Of a DNA stretch of 64,000 nt, positions 18,941-31,793 are shown in pieces. Under the pieces are notes generated by a model. The model was given only the letters and a program-made list of their open reading frames with translations, did no database searches and was not told where the DNA came from. The translations under genes were made by a program, and so were the position numbers. Source of the DNA: Azospira restricta (lineage in GTDB: Bacteria > Pseudomonadota > Gammaproteobacteria > Burkholderiales > Rhodocyclaceae); the NCBI RefSeq assembly GCF_016858125.1, contig NZ_CP064781.1:3233501-3297500 (forward strand), given 5' to 3'. Each line of letters begins with the position of its first letter. The first letter of the stretch is position 1.

Positions 18941-20146
18941 CTAGAAAAAGGTGATGCCTTGCGGCGAGGCGCCCTTGCCCGAATCGAGGGTGTGCTGCTC
19001 GAGCGTCGTGTAGGTCTGTTCCAGTTGCCGGATCCAGCCGTCGACGTCGATCGCCGGCGGCACGGCGGACTGCCGGGCCAGCGCCTCGTCGGCCGCGACC
19101 CGTTCGCCGAGCCGCGCCATGTCGCCGCGCACCGCCGACAGGATCTGGCTGACGCGGTCCTGGAACTGCAGCTGGACGATGACGCCCTCGACCTGGTGCT
19201 GCACCGCGGCGCTGTCCTCCTCGAGGCGCGCCGAGGCATCGGCCAGCGTCGACAGCGTGTCGTTGAAGCCCGCCAGCACGCGGCCGATCGACGCCTCGGC
19301 GTCGCGCACCAGGTTCTGGTCGCTCTGCGCCATGCGGTCGGCCGCGGCCAGCGCCTCGCTCATCGCGCGGCTGGCGGTGTCGACGCGGTCGCGGATGTTG
19401 GCACCGGTCTTGCCGGAGAGGTCGGAGAGCTTGCGCACCTCGTCGGCGACGACCGCGAAGCCGCGCCCGGTCTCGCCGGCGCGCGCCGCCTCGATCGCCG
19501 CATTCAACGCGAGCAGGTTGGTCTGCTTGGCGATTTCGCCGACCTCGTTCGCCATCTGCTTCAGCTCGTCGGTCAGCGCTGCCAGCCGCGAAACCGACTC
19601 GAGCAGGACCTGCTTCTCGTCGAGGGCGACGTTCAGCGCCGCGATGGTCGAGCGCAGCTCGTCGCGGGCATCGTCGATCACCGCCAGCACGCCGCGCTCG
19701 CCGCCGGCGGCAGCGCGCGATTCGCTGAGCGCGTCGCGCAGGCGGGCAAGGATCTCGTCGAATTCCAGGGTCAGTGCCGTCACCGCCTGTTCGGTCTGCG
19801 CGCGCGACACCTCGATATGGCCCGACCAGCGCCGGGCGGTCTCGCCGACCAGGCGGCGCAGGTCGCCGGCGTAGGCGGCGATTTCGCCGCAGGCCGAGAC
19901 CTTGGCACGGGCGATGTCGGCGTAGGCTGCCGCCTGTTGCCGGTCGCGCGCCCGGGCGCGGGCGGAGGCGAGGACGCCGGCGGCGGCGAGGAGCAGCGCC
20001 CCGACCCAAGCCGCCGGGCCGTCGGCAAGCAGCAGCACGACAACGCCGCCGGCAATGCCGATCAGCGCCGCATCGGGAACGGACACGCCGTCGCCCTGCG
20101 CCGTCGGCAGCGGCATCGCGCCGACCAGACTATCCGTGGCTTGCAT
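18941..20146 (-). CDS. MCP-like chemotaxis protein with CheZ-like DxxxQ motif
   Basis: 401 residues, first gene of the chemotaxis operon. Two short hydrophobic stretches (about 26-41 and 45-61) could place it at the membrane. A coiled coil follows, with a receptor-type signalling tip ([39 protein letters not shown], 202-240), but no ligand domain or HAMP. After the hairpin, residues 325-336 ([12 protein letters not shown]) place Asp330 and Gln334 as in the CheZ phosphatase DxxxQ signature. No cheZ gene is in the cluster. The protein ends ITFF. Receptor-like function is supported by the tip; phosphatase activity is a hypothesis. Confidence 0.82.
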   Translation of the reverse strand: MQATDSLVGAMPLPTAQGDGVSVPDAALIGIAGGVVVLLLADGPAAWVGALLLAAAGVLASARARARDRQQAAAYADIARAKVSACGEIAAYAGDLRRLVGETARRWSGHIEVSRAQTEQAVTALTLEFDEILARLRDALSESRAAAGGERGVLAVIDDARDELRSTIAALNVALDEKQVLLESVSRLAALTDELKQMANEVGEIAKQTNLLALNAAIEAARAGETGRGFAVVADEVRKLSDLSGKTGANIRDRVDTASRAMSEALAAADRMAQSDQNLVRDAEASIGRVLAGFNDTLSTLADASARLEEDSAAVQHQVEGVIVQLQFQDRVSQILSAVRGDMARLGERVAADEALARQSAVPPAIDVDGWIRQLEQTYTTLEQHTLDSGKGASPQGITFF

Positions 20147-20226
20147 CGTTGATCCCCCTTGAAGACGGCAGGCGACTGCCGGTACGCCACCAATCTAGTG
20201 GCAGACCGATGTCATCGCCATTGGAG

Positions 20227-20253
20227 AAAACCCGGTGCGGGCACCGGGGTTTT
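20227..20253 (-). terminator. Terminator after the FixJ-type regulator gene
   Basis: CCCGGTGC and GCACCGGG form an 8-bp stem (20231-20248) with A-runs before and T-runs after, so it can work in both directions. On the minus strand it is followed by TTTTCTCC, 12 bases after the stop codon of the regulator, isolating that pair from the chemotaxis operon. Confidence 0.85.
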
Positions 20254-20264
20254 CCCGGAGGGGA

Positions 20265-20894
20265 TCAGGCGGGCGGGAGCAGCCCGAGGGTCGCGGCGAC
20301 GGCCGCCAGCTCGCTGGAGGTGCCGACCTGCATCTTGCCGAGGATGCGGCTGCGGTATTCGTCGACGGTCTTCACGGTGATGCCGAGGTCGGCCGCGATC
20401 TGCTTGCTGCGGCGGCCGCCGGCGACATGGACGAGGATCTCGCGCTCGCGCGGCGTCAGCTGCTCGAGGCGCTGGCGGCTCGCCGCCTGCTGCACCGGCG
20501 GCGGCGCCTGCCGCGCCGCCGCGGCTGACAGTACCGACTGCACGGCGTCGATCAGCACCTGGTCGCGGAAGGGCTTGGTCAGGAAGTCGACGGCGCCGCG
20601 CTTCATCGCGTCCACCGCCATCTCGATATCGCCGTGGCCGGTGATGAAGATCACCGGCGCCGCGATGCCCAGCTCCTTCATCCGCCGCTGCGCCTCGATG
20701 CCCGACAGCCCGGGCATGCGGATGTCCATCACCAGGCAGCGGTAGGACGAGGCTTCCGGTGCGGCAAGGAAATCCTGCGCCGAGGCGAAGGTATGCGCGG
20801 CGATGCCGATGCTGTCGAGGACGACGACGATCGCCTCGCGCGTCGCCGCATCGTCGTCGACGACGGCGACCGGAACGGTACTGCTGTCGCTCAT
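20265..20894 (-). CDS. FixJ/NarL-type two-component response regulator
   Basis: 209 residues. A receiver domain comes first with phospho-acceptor D57 (LVMDIRMPGLSG), TGHGDIEMAVDAMKRGAVDFLTKPF as in FixJ/TodT, and a Q-rich linker. A LuxR-type HTH follows (LTPREREILVHVAGGRRSKQIAADLGITVKTVDEYRSRILGKM). It should bind DNA after phosphorylation by the kinase encoded just upstream, whose stop overlaps this start by four bases. Its targets are unknown; the flanking chemotaxis operon is one possibility. Confidence 0.93.
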   Translation of the reverse strand: MSDSSTVPVAVVDDDAATREAIVVVLDSIGIAAHTFASAQDFLAAPEASSYRCLVMDIRMPGLSGIEAQRRMKELGIAAPVIFITGHGDIEMAVDAMKRGAVDFLTKPFRDQVLIDAVQSVLSAAAARQAPPPVQQAASRQRLEQLTPREREILVHVAGGRRSKQIAADLGITVKTVDEYRSRILGKMQVGTSSELAAVAATLGLLPPA

Positions 20895-23173
20895 GAGCTG
20901 TCCCTCTCCATCGAAGCCGCGACCTCCGCGAGCGGAGGCGCGGCGAACGCCGCCGCATCGTCGCCCTTGCACTCGCCATCGACGGGAACGGAGAACGAAA
21001 ACACCGTGCCGCCCCCTTCGCGTGCCGCAGACCACAGGCGGCCGCCGTGGCGGGCGACGATCGACTGCGTGATCGACAGGCCGAGGCCGAGGCCGTCGGG
21101 CTTGGTCGTGAAGAACGGCTGGAAGACGTCGCAGGCGACCTGGCTGGGCAGGCCGCAGCCGCGGTCGGCGACGTCGACGACGACCTGCGCGCCGTCGATG
21201 CGCGCGCGCACGAGGATGCTGCGCGGGTGTTCGCTGTCGGCCATCGACTGGATCGAGTTGCGCAGCAGGTTGAGCAGCGCCTGCTCGATCAGCACCCGGT
21301 CGACGCGCACCGGCAGCGGCACCTCCGGCAGCTCGACTTCGAAGCCGATGCCCTGCACCCGGTTGTCGAGGCGCACCCATTCCAGGCTCTCGTCGATCAG
21401 CGCGCGCAGGTCGAGCGCCACCGGGTCGAGCTGGCCGTGCCGCGAGAACTGCCGCATCCGCCACACCACCTGACCGGCGCGCAGCGTCTCGTTCTCGATG
21501 CGCACCGCCAGTTCGCGCAGCTCGGGATGGTCCGCCGCCTTGCGCACGAGCACCCCGGCGTAGCTGGCGACGACGCCGAGCGGCTGGTTGACCTCGTGCG
21601 CGATCGCCGACGCCATCTCGCCCAGCGCCAGCAGGCGGTCGGCATGCGACAGGCGGTCGAGCTGGGCGTCGATCATCTTCTGCCGCAGCTTGCGCTGCGT
21701 GATGTCGCGGGTGGTGCCGATGATCTTCGTCGGCCGGCCGTCGCCGTTCCGCTCCATCGTCCGGCAGCGGTAGCTGACCCAGATCTGCTCGCCGTCGGCG
21801 CGGCGCAGCCGGCATTCGCCGTCGAGCTCGTCGGCGTGGCCGGCGAGCATCTCGCGGAAGCCGATGCTGACCTCGGGCAGATCCTCGGTGAAGAAGGCGG
21901 CGCCATGCTCTTCCTGGCTGGCAAGTACGGCGCTGTCGGGCAGGCCGAGCATCGACAGCCAGCGCGGCGAGCGGTAGATCGTCCGCTCGTCCACCCGCCA
22001 CTCCCACAGCGCGTCGCCGTGGCCCTCGATCGCGAAGCGCCAGCGCTCCTCGCTCTGCCGCAGGCGCTGCTCGATCTCGACGCGGCGGCGGATGTCGCGG
22101 CGCGAGACGATCAGCCGGTACTCGCCGTCGATCACGATGCGGCGCGCCGACAGCGAGGTGGCGATCTCGTCGCCGCGCTTGTTGCGGAACACCGACTGCA
22201 GGTCGTCGATGGCGCCGCCGCGCACGATCAGCTCGCGCACCGCGCGCCGCTGGGCGTCGTTTCCCCACAGCTGGTGCGAGGAGGTGCGCGTCCCGATCAA
22301 TTCCTCGGCCGACGACGCGGCCAGCTCGCAGTAGGCGCGATTGACGGCAATGAAGACGCCGTCGAGCTCGCAGGTGGTGATCGCGATGGCGTCCGGGAGG
22401 TGCTCGAGGAGGACGACGAAGGATTCGCGGTTGGCGCGGCCGACATGCTCGGCGCAGCGCAACGCGTGGATGTCGCGATGTACGCCGAGCATGCGCACCG
22501 GCTTCCCGCTTTCGCGCTCGACTACCCGGCCGTGCGCGGCGACCCAGCACCAGTCGCCGTTCTTGCCGCGCATCCGGTAGTCGGCGGAATACGATTCGGT
22601 CTCGCCGGAGAGGCAGGCGGCGAGCGCCGCGAAGACCCGACCGTAGTCCTCCGGGTGGATGCGCGACGACCAGAAGCCATCCGTTTCGGCCTCGCCGTCG
22701 GCCGGCGCGTAGCCGAGCATGCGGTACCAGTTCTCCGAGCGGAACTGCCGCCCGCTCAGCAGGTTCCACTCCCAGACGCCGTCGCCGCCGATCTCCACCG
22801 CGTTGCGCCAGCGCAGGTTGCCGTCCTCGCCGCCGCCGTCCACTTCCCTGGCGAAGAGAAAGACCGGTGACTCGTCGTCGGGGAAATCCAGGCGCAGTTC
22901 GAGGCGGAGCAGGCCGCCCCCCTTGCGCCGATGGATGCGGAGCAGAATCTGCGAACGACCGGCGCCGAAGGCGTCGGTGGTCGAGCGGGGTTCGTCGGAA
23001 AGGAAGCGCAGCTCGCGCCCGAGCAGTTCGCTGCACCGATAGCCGTGCAGCGCGCAGAAGGCCGGGTTGGCGTGGAGGATCTCGCCGCCGCGGGAGAGGA
23101 GCGCCAGCGGCTCGGCGGCGGCGTCCGCGAGCCGGGTCAGCGTCTTATCGACGGCACGGTGCCGGGCAGGCAT
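20891..23173 (-). CDS. PAS-rich sensor histidine kinase
   Basis: 760 residues with no membrane segment, so it is cytoplasmic. Four PAS or PAS-like domains (about 10-115, 130-245, 260-375, 385-510) precede the HisKA box with H526 (AIAHEVNQPLG), N-box LLNLLRNSIQS, G1 ADRGCGL, F-box FFTTKPDGLGLGLS and G2. The NQPLG form of the H-box and the FixJ-type partner match the FixL/TodS-like HPK4 class. No haem-type PAS histidine could be assigned. The ligand is unknown. It forms a two-gene operon with the regulator. Confidence 0.92.
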   Translation of the reverse strand: MPARHRAVDKTLTRLADAAAEPLALLSRGGEILHANPAFCALHGYRCSELLGRELRFLSDEPRSTTDAFGAGRSQILLRIHRRKGGGLLRLELRLDFPDDESPVFLFAREVDGGGEDGNLRWRNAVEIGGDGVWEWNLLSGRQFRSENWYRMLGYAPADGEAETDGFWSSRIHPEDYGRVFAALAACLSGETESYSADYRMRGKNGDWCWVAAHGRVVERESGKPVRMLGVHRDIHALRCAEHVGRANRESFVVLLEHLPDAIAITTCELDGVFIAVNRAYCELAASSAEELIGTRTSSHQLWGNDAQRRAVRELIVRGGAIDDLQSVFRNKRGDEIATSLSARRIVIDGEYRLIVSRRDIRRRVEIEQRLRQSEERWRFAIEGHGDALWEWRVDERTIYRSPRWLSMLGLPDSAVLASQEEHGAAFFTEDLPEVSIGFREMLAGHADELDGECRLRRADGEQIWVSYRCRTMERNGDGRPTKIIGTTRDITQRKLRQKMIDAQLDRLSHADRLLALGEMASAIAHEVNQPLGVVASYAGVLVRKAADHPELRELAVRIENETLRAGQVVWRMRQFSRHGQLDPVALDLRALIDESLEWVRLDNRVQGIGFEVELPEVPLPVRVDRVLIEQALLNLLRNSIQSMADSEHPRSILVRARIDGAQVVVDVADRGCGLPSQVACDVFQPFFTTKPDGLGLGLSITQSIVARHGGRLWSAAREGGGTVFSFSVPVDGECKGDDAAAFAAPPLAEVAASMERDSS

Positions 23174-23379
23174 GGCTCACGGCCGGCAGCGATGGCGAGG
23201 GGGAATTCACGTGCATTTCCCTTTCCTGGCAGGTCGAGCGTACGGGAGGCGGCGGACGGCGGCGTCGCCGCAGCGGCGCCGGCCGGGATTCCGGCGCATC
23301 ATAAACCGAAGCCGCGCGATATGCCAATCGCGTCAAAATGAAGCGCAGCGGAATATTTTCCCGGCCGCCAGCGCGCCGG

Positions 23380-24717
23380 TCAGCGCGCCTGCCCCTTCTT
23401 CTTCGCCTCGGCGTCGAGTCGCCGCAGGTGCGCGAGCTTCTCGCCGATCTTCGTCTCCAGCCCGCGCTCGACCGGCCGGTACCAGCGCTGCGGCTTCATG
23501 CCGTCGGGGAAGTAGGTTTCGCCCGCCGCATAGCCCTCGGCCTCGTCGTGCGCGTAGCGGTACTCCTTGCCGAAGCCCATCTCCTTCATCAGCTTCGTCG
23601 GCGCGTTGCGCAGGTGCAGCGGCACCGGCCGCGAGCCGTCCTCGGCGATGAAGGCGCGCACCGCGTTGTAGGCGTTGTAGGCGGCGTTCGATTTGGCCGC
23701 GACGGCAAGGTAGACGACGGCGTTGGCCAGCGCCAGCTCGCCTTCCGGCGAACCGAGGCGCTCGTAGGTTTCGGCCGCACTCAATGCGATCTCGGCGCCG
23801 CGCGGATCGGCCAGCCCGATATCCTCCCAGGCCATGCGCACGATGCGCCGGGCGAGGTAGCGCGGGTCGGCGCCACCGTCGAGCATGCGGCAGTACCAGT
23901 ACAGCGCGGCGTCCGGGTCGGAGCCGCGCACCGACTTGTGCAGCGCCGAGATCTGGTCGTAGAAGGCGTCGCCGCCCTTGTCGAAGCGGCGCAGCTGCTG
24001 CGCCAGCGTGGCGTTCACGAAATCGCCGTCGACCGTGTCGCGGCCGGCGGCCTGCGCCGCGGTGCGGATCTGTTCGAGCAGGTTGAGGAGCTTCCTCGCA
24101 TCGCCGTCGGCGACGCCGCACAGGCGCCCGCGCGCCGCCTCGTCGAACGAGAGGCCGGCGAGCGCGGTGCTCGCCGCGCGGTCGAAGAGCTGCCCCATCT
24201 CGTCTGCGGAAAGCGACTGCAGCGTATAGACCGAGGCGCGCGAGAGCAGCGCCGAATTGACCTCGAACGACGGGTTCTCGGTGGTGGCGCCGACGAAGGT
24301 CACCAGCCCGGACTCGACGAAGGGCAGGAAGGCGTCCTGCTGCGCCTTGTTGAAGCGGTGCACCTCGTCGACGAAGAGGATGGTGCGCCGCCCCTGCCCG
24401 CGCGTGATCTCGGCGCGGGCGATCGCCTCGCGGATTTCCTTGACGCCGGAGAGCACAGCGGAGAGCGCGATGAAGTCGGCGTCGAAGGCATCCGCCATCA
24501 GCCGCGCCAGCGTCGTCTTGCCGACGCCTGGCGGCCCCCAGAAGATCATCGAATGCGGCTGCCCGGCCTCGAACGCGAGCCGGAGCGGCTTGCCCGGCCC
24601 GAGCAGGTGCGACTGGCCGACCACCTCGGCTAGCGTCTTCGGCCGCAGTTGTTCGGCGAGCGGGGCGAAGGGGCTGCCCGGCGCCTCGTCGGCGGGGGTC
24701 GAGAAAAGGTCGGTCAT
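23380..24717 (-). CDS. rarA: Replication-associated recombination protein A
   Basis: 445 residues. AAA+ ATPase with Walker [12 protein letters not shown], Walker [18 protein letters not shown], sensor [22 protein letters not shown], and the C-terminal MgsA-type tetramer domain ending in the [20 protein letters not shown] region. RarA acts at stalled replication forks. In E. coli it sits between lolA and serS. Here a TA pair separates it from lolA. Confidence 0.95.
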   Translation of the reverse strand: MTDLFSTPADEAPGSPFAPLAEQLRPKTLAEVVGQSHLLGPGKPLRLAFEAGQPHSMIFWGPPGVGKTTLARLMADAFDADFIALSAVLSGVKEIREAIARAEITRGQGRRTILFVDEVHRFNKAQQDAFLPFVESGLVTFVGATTENPSFEVNSALLSRASVYTLQSLSADEMGQLFDRAASTALAGLSFDEAARGRLCGVADGDARKLLNLLEQIRTAAQAAGRDTVDGDFVNATLAQQLRRFDKGGDAFYDQISALHKSVRGSDPDAALYWYCRMLDGGADPRYLARRIVRMAWEDIGLADPRGAEIALSAAETYERLGSPEGELALANAVVYLAVAAKSNAAYNAYNAVRAFIAEDGSRPVPLHLRNAPTKLMKEMGFGKEYRYAHDEAEGYAAGETYFPDGMKPQRWYRPVERGLETKIGEKLAHLRRLDAEAKKKGQAR

Positions 24718-24739
24718 TTCGGTGAACTCGACGGCATGC

Positions 24740-25015
24740 CTAGCCGCGCTTCAGCTCGCGGTAGAAATTCTCGTGCGATCCGAGCAGAAGCAGCAGGCGG
24801 GTTGTCGGATCGTACTCGTAAGCGAGGAGCATCAGCTGCCCGCAGCACTTGAACTTGTAGACGAAGACGCCGGCCAGATCGCCCTTCTTCGCCTCGCCCA
24901 GCGTCGGATCGGCAACGATGGCGCCGACCGCGTCATCGACGTCCGCCTTCTGGTTTGCATGCAGGCGCTTGTAGGCCCGACGGAAGGACGCGCTCTGGAC
25001 GACCTGAATGGTCAT
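24740..25015 (-). CDS. RelE/ParE-superfamily toxin
   Basis: 91 residues, basic. The start [23 protein letters not shown] is followed by [31 protein letters not shown] and a strand-rich end [27 protein letters not shown]. This is the RelE/ParE fold pattern, with the GDLAG...Y.F loop and the NFY.ELK tail seen in many HigB/RelE-like toxins. Such toxins are either ribosome-dependent mRNases or gyrase inhibitors; which applies is not clear. The start overlaps the antitoxin stop by four bases. Confidence 0.85.
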   Translation of the reverse strand: MTIQVVQSASFRRAYKRLHANQKADVDDAVGAIVADPTLGEAKKGDLAGVFVYKFKCCGQLMLLAYEYDPTTRLLLLLGSHENFYRELKRG

Positions 25016-25245
25016 CGTGCGTCGCGCCGGCCTTCCGGAACGAAGGGCGTCGCCAGCGACGGCCCCTCGGCGCGCGCCACCAGCAGGTCGCGCACGAAGT
25101 CGATCGGCAGGTCGGGGTTGTCGAGCGCAGCCTTGCCGACCATCGCCCAGAACTCGATCTGCCCGGCGATGGTGCGGCGCTCGGCCTGCGCCTGCGCTTT
25201 CGCCTGCTCGTAAAGGGTGTCGTCGATGCGTACCGGCATGCCCAT
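25012..25245 (-). CDS. ParD-like antitoxin
   Basis: 77 residues: [55 protein letters not shown]. The N-terminal strand followed by two helices fits a ribbon-helix-helix DNA-binding protein of the ParD-like antitoxin family; the tail would bind the toxin. It has a GAGGTG ribosome binding site and is the first gene of the TA pair. An inverted repeat directly upstream is its likely operator. Confidence 0.85.
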   Translation of the reverse strand: MGMPVRIDDTLYEQAKAQAQAERRTIAGQIEFWAMVGKAALDNPDLPIDFVRDLLVARAEGPSLATPFVPEGRRDAR

Positions 25246-25263
25246 GCTTCACCTCGAATCAAA

Positions 25264-25281
25264 TTGCTACTTTTGTAGCAA
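25264..25281. promoter_or_regulatory. Inverted-repeat operator of the TA pair
   Basis: TTGCTAC-TTTT-GTAGCAA, a perfect 7-bp inverted repeat 18 bases upstream of the antitoxin ATG, between the -10 box and the start codon. TA promoters are usually repressed by the antitoxin or complex at such repeats. Confidence 0.65.
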
Positions 25282-25282
25282 C

Positions 25283-25311
25283 ACTATAGCCGGCTACGCA
25301 ACGCGGAGCAA
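25283..25311 (-). promoter_or_regulatory. Sigma-70-type promoter of the TA pair
   Basis: Minus-strand TTGCTC, a 17-base spacer and TATAGT. The -10 element is 38 bases upstream of the antitoxin start and just upstream of the inverted repeat. The promoter lies between the lolA stop codon and the TA genes, so the TA pair has its own transcription start. Confidence 0.6.
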
Positions 25312-25315
25312 GAAA

Positions 25316-25936
25316 TCACTCGCCGAGCACGTCCGCCCCCTTCGGCGGCGTAAAGCGGAAGTGGGCGGCGGCGAGCGGCGGGTTCTTCTCGACCTTGGAG
25401 AAGACGAGCGAGGTCTGCTGGCCGAAGCTGTCGGTCAGCTCCATCGCGCGCAGCTCGGCGCCGGCAAAGCCGATGCGCACCTTCTCGAAGCCGGTGTCCC
25501 TGCTCTTCGGCGTCGCCGCCAGCCATTCCAGGCCGTCCTTCGCGCCATCGTCCTTCAGGGCGAAGTGCTGTTCGAGTGCGGCGACGCCCTCGCCGGCGAG
25601 CAGCGCGGCCGGCGAACCGGCGAGCGCGGCGCCCTGCTTCCTGACCGTCACCTGGTTCAGCTCGGGGTCGTGCAGCCAGACCTTCTCGCCGTCGCCGACG
25701 ATCAGCTGCGGGTAGGGCTTGTCGATCTGCCAGCGGAACTTGTGCGGCCGCGCGATGGCCATGCTGCCCGAGGAGAACTGCGGCTTCCTGCCGTTCTTCG
25801 GCAGCACCGTCTGCGCGAAGTCGGCGCGCAGCAGTTTGGTCGTTTCGAGGAAGGCGCGCAGGCGGTCGACGGCGTCGGCGTCGGCGGCGGTCGCCGCCAG
25901 CGCGAAAAAGAGTCCGAACAGCGAGCGAAACATCAT
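25316..25936 (-). CDS. lolA: Outer-membrane lipoprotein carrier protein LolA
   Basis: About 206 residues with a Sec signal (MMFRSLFGLFFALAATAADADA). The LolA pattern follows: RLRAFLETTKLLRADFAQTV, GSMAIARPHKFRWQIDKPYPQLIVGDGEKVWLHDPELNQVTVRK, and DSFGQQTSLVFSKVEKNPPL. LolA carries lipoproteins across the periplasm to LolB. The start is uncertain between adjacent ATGs at 25936 and 25933, preceded by GGAGGA, and an ATG at 25948 that overlaps the ftsK stop (TGATG). In all cases it is translationally close to ftsK. Confidence 0.93.
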   Translation of the reverse strand: MMFRSLFGLFFALAATAADADAVDRLRAFLETTKLLRADFAQTVLPKNGRKPQFSSGSMAIARPHKFRWQIDKPYPQLIVGDGEKVWLHDPELNQVTVRKQGAALAGSPAALLAGEGVAALEQHFALKDDGAKDGLEWLAATPKSRDTGFEKVRIGFAGAELRAMELTDSFGQQTSLVFSKVEKNPPLAAAHFRFTPPKGADVLGE

Positions 25937-25947
25937 TCCTCCGCGCA

Positions 25948-28254
<2,307 letters not shown>

Positions 28255-28257
28255 TGA

Positions 28258-29412
<1,155 letters not shown>

Positions 29413-29427
29413 ACCACGGAGTAGCGC

Positions 29428-30432
29428 ATGAGCCGGCGCCCCAAGGACTCCCCCTTCGGGGCGCTCGCCGCGCTGCGCGGCCGCCTCGCGCCGCCGCCGA
29501 CCGGCAAACCCGAGGCGCGCCCGCTGCCGCCGGCGGCCGCGGCCGACGACGCGGATGCCGCCGCCCTCTTCCATGCCGCGCTCGGCAACGTCACGCCGCT
29601 GCCGGCCGACGACCACGCCGCCATCGAGCGCCCGCGCCCGGCGCCGCTGCCGCGCCCGCGCGGCGAGGAGGCGGAACCCGAGCCGGCGCGCCGCGCGCCG
29701 GCGCCCGACCCGAACGATGCCGCCGCCCTCTTCCGCCACGAGATGGCCGACGTCACCCGCCTGTCCGACCACGGCCGCGTCGAGATCGGCCGCCGCCGCG
29801 CGCACGCCATCGTCGCCACGCTGCCCGCCGCGCTGACCGCGGACGCCCGCCCGGCGCCGGTCGACGAGCCCTGGCTGCCCGACGACGTCGACGACCCGGC
29901 GGCGCTGTTCCGCCATGCCGTCGGCGCCGCCGCGCCGCTGCCCGACGCGAACCGCGCCGAACTGGCGCGCCCCGCGCCGGCGCCGCACCCGCGCCAGCGC
30001 GAGGAGGACGAGGCGGCGGTGCTGCGCGAGGCGATCGCCGCGCCGCTCTCCTTCGAGGACCGCATCGACATCGGCGACGAGGGCGTGCACCTGCGCGACG
30101 GCCTGCCGCGGCGCGTGCTCACCGACCTGCGCCGCGGCCGCTGGGTGGTGCAGGCCGAGCTCGACCTGCACGGGCTGACCCGCGACGAGGCGCGCAGCGC
30201 GCTCGGCCATTTCCTGCACGACGCGCTCGAACACGGCTACCGCTGCGTGCGCCTGATCCACGGCAAGGGCCTCGGCTCGCCGGGGCGCGAACCGGTGCTG
30301 AAGCACCTCTCGCGCGGCTGGCTGATGCAGCGCGAGGAAATCCTCGCCTTCTGCCAGGCGCGCCCGCACGACGGCGGCGAAGGCGCGCTGCTGGTGCTGC
30401 TGCGCGCGCCGCGCAATACCGAGCGGCCCTAG
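29428..30432 (+). CDS. Smr-domain protein with four N-terminal repeats
   Basis: 334 residues, nearly twice the usual small Smr protein. The C-terminal Smr domain (242-330) is complete: AELDLHGLTRDEAR, RLIHGKGLGSPGREPVLK, and EGALLVLLR. These domains bind or nick nucleic acids. Before it, a motif of about 28 residues recurs at 41-69, 96-122, 155-181 and 193-216: D-x-AALFRHA-x4-V-x2-L-x(4-6)-R-x2-I. Ordinary Smr proteins such as E. coli SmrB show it once (ALFRQLM...). Pro/Ala/Arg-rich linkers join the copies. It is co-directional with trxB and pilU. Confidence 0.9.
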   Translation: MSRRPKDSPFGALAALRGRLAPPPTGKPEARPLPPAAAADDADAAALFHAALGNVTPLPADDHAAIERPRPAPLPRPRGEEAEPEPARRAPAPDPNDAAALFRHEMADVTRLSDHGRVEIGRRRAHAIVATLPAALTADARPAPVDEPWLPDDVDDPAALFRHAVGAAAPLPDANRAELARPAPAPHPRQREEDEAAVLREAIAAPLSFEDRIDIGDEGVHLRDGLPRRVLTDLRRGRWVVQAELDLHGLTRDEARSALGHFLHDALEHGYRCVRLIHGKGLGSPGREPVLKHLSRGWLMQREEILAFCQARPHDGGEGALLVLLRAPRNTERP

Positions 30433-30453
30433 GCCACAACCACCGACACGACC

Positions 30454-31647
30454 ATGATCCAGAACGAAGACATCATCGGCGACGAGCTGAAGAACTACAT
30501 CCATGCGCTGTTGAAGGCGATGGTGCAGCACGGCGGCTCCGACCTGTTCATCTCGAAGGACTTCCCGCCGACGATGAAGATCCACGGGACGATGAAGGCG
30601 CTGTCGTCGCAGAAGCTCTCCGCCGACGTCTCGAAGAAGCTGGCGTGGATCCTGATGAACCGCGACCAGCGGACCGAATTCGAGCGCGAGATGGAATGCA
30701 ACTTCGCGATCTCGCTGCCCGGCATCGCCCGCTTCCGCGTCAACGTCTTCGTCCAGCAGCAGGCCGTGGGCATGGTCATCCGCACCATCACCAGCGAAAT
30801 CCCGAACTTCGAGAAACTGGGCCTGCCGCCGGTGCTGAAGGACGTGATCATGGCCAAGCGCGGCCTCGTGCTGGTCGTCGGCGGCACCGGCTCCGGCAAG
30901 TCGACGACGATGGCGGCGATGATCGACCACCGCAACAGCACGGCGCCCGGCCACATCATCACCGTCGAGGACCCGGTCGAGTACGTGCACACCTCCAAGC
31001 AATGCCTGATCACGCACCGCGAGGTCGGCGTCGACACGATGTCCTGGCACGCCGCGCTGAAGAACACGCTGCGCCAGGCGCCCGACGTCATCCTGATCGG
31101 CGAGATCCGCGACCTGGAGACGATGGAGCACGCGCTGGCCTTCGCCGAGACCGGCCACCTGTGCATGGGCACGCTGCACGCCAACAACGCCAACCAGACG
31201 CTGGACCGCATCGTCAATTTCTTCCCCGACGAGCGCAAGCCGCAGGTGCTGATGGACATCGCCTCCAACCTCAAGGCGGTCGTCTCGCAACGCCTCGTCC
31301 GCTCGCAGGACGGCAAGCGCAAGGCGGCGATCGAGATCCTGCTGAACACCGCGACGGTCGCCGAACTGCTGTCCAAGGGCCAGTCGGCGGCGATCAAGCC
31401 GATCATGGACAAGAGCCGCCAGCTCGGCATGCAGACCTTCGACCAGGCCCTCTTCGACCTCTACGACCAGGGCCACATCAGCTACGACGAAGCCATCCGC
31501 AACGCCGACTCGACCAACGAGCTGCGGCTGGCGATCAAGCTGAAGAGTAAGCGCGGGGAGCCGTCGACGGCGAGCGGCATGTCGCTGTCGATCGAGGAGG
31601 AAAAGAAGGAAGAGAAGGCCGAGGGCGAAGAGGAAGAGAAGAAGTAA
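30454..31647 (+). CDS. pilU: Twitching motility ATPase PilU
   Basis: 397 residues. PilT/PilU-type ATPase: N-terminal PAS-like domain, Walker A GGTGSGKSTTMAAMIDHRN, the Asp box TVEDPVEYVH, Walker B DVILIGEIRDLETMEHAL, and the His box AETGHLCMGTLHANNANQTLDRI. The start (MIQNEDIIGDELKNYIHALLKAMVQHGGSDLF) and the acidic Glu/Lys tail fit PilU better than PilT. It powers type IV pilus retraction together with PilT, which is not in the window. Confidence 0.92.
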   Translation: MIQNEDIIGDELKNYIHALLKAMVQHGGSDLFISKDFPPTMKIHGTMKALSSQKLSADVSKKLAWILMNRDQRTEFEREMECNFAISLPGIARFRVNVFVQQQAVGMVIRTITSEIPNFEKLGLPPVLKDVIMAKRGLVLVVGGTGSGKSTTMAAMIDHRNSTAPGHIITVEDPVEYVHTSKQCLITHREVGVDTMSWHAALKNTLRQAPDVILIGEIRDLETMEHALAFAETGHLCMGTLHANNANQTLDRIVNFFPDERKPQVLMDIASNLKAVVSQRLVRSQDGKRKAAIEILLNTATVAELLSKGQSAAIKPIMDKSRQLGMQTFDQALFDLYDQGHISYDEAIRNADSTNELRLAIKLKSKRGEPSTASGMSLSIEEEKKEEKAEGEEEEKK

Positions 31648-31793
31648 TGACGCCTGCCGCGTTTCGGGTTACGTCTAGCGGCCGGTAGTCAGTTTGTCGG
31701 CCTTTGCTGCCAGTGAGATGCTTGGGGTGATGGGGCTGCTATGTGACCGAAACCAGCCACAGTGCCCCCAGGCATGGCCTCATTCGATTCCGG

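Noticed and set aside
31648-31793. Attachment-site repeats flanking the XRE-nuclease-STAND gene
   Set aside because: I compared the two flanks by eye and found no direct repeat of useful length, no integrase and no tRNA.
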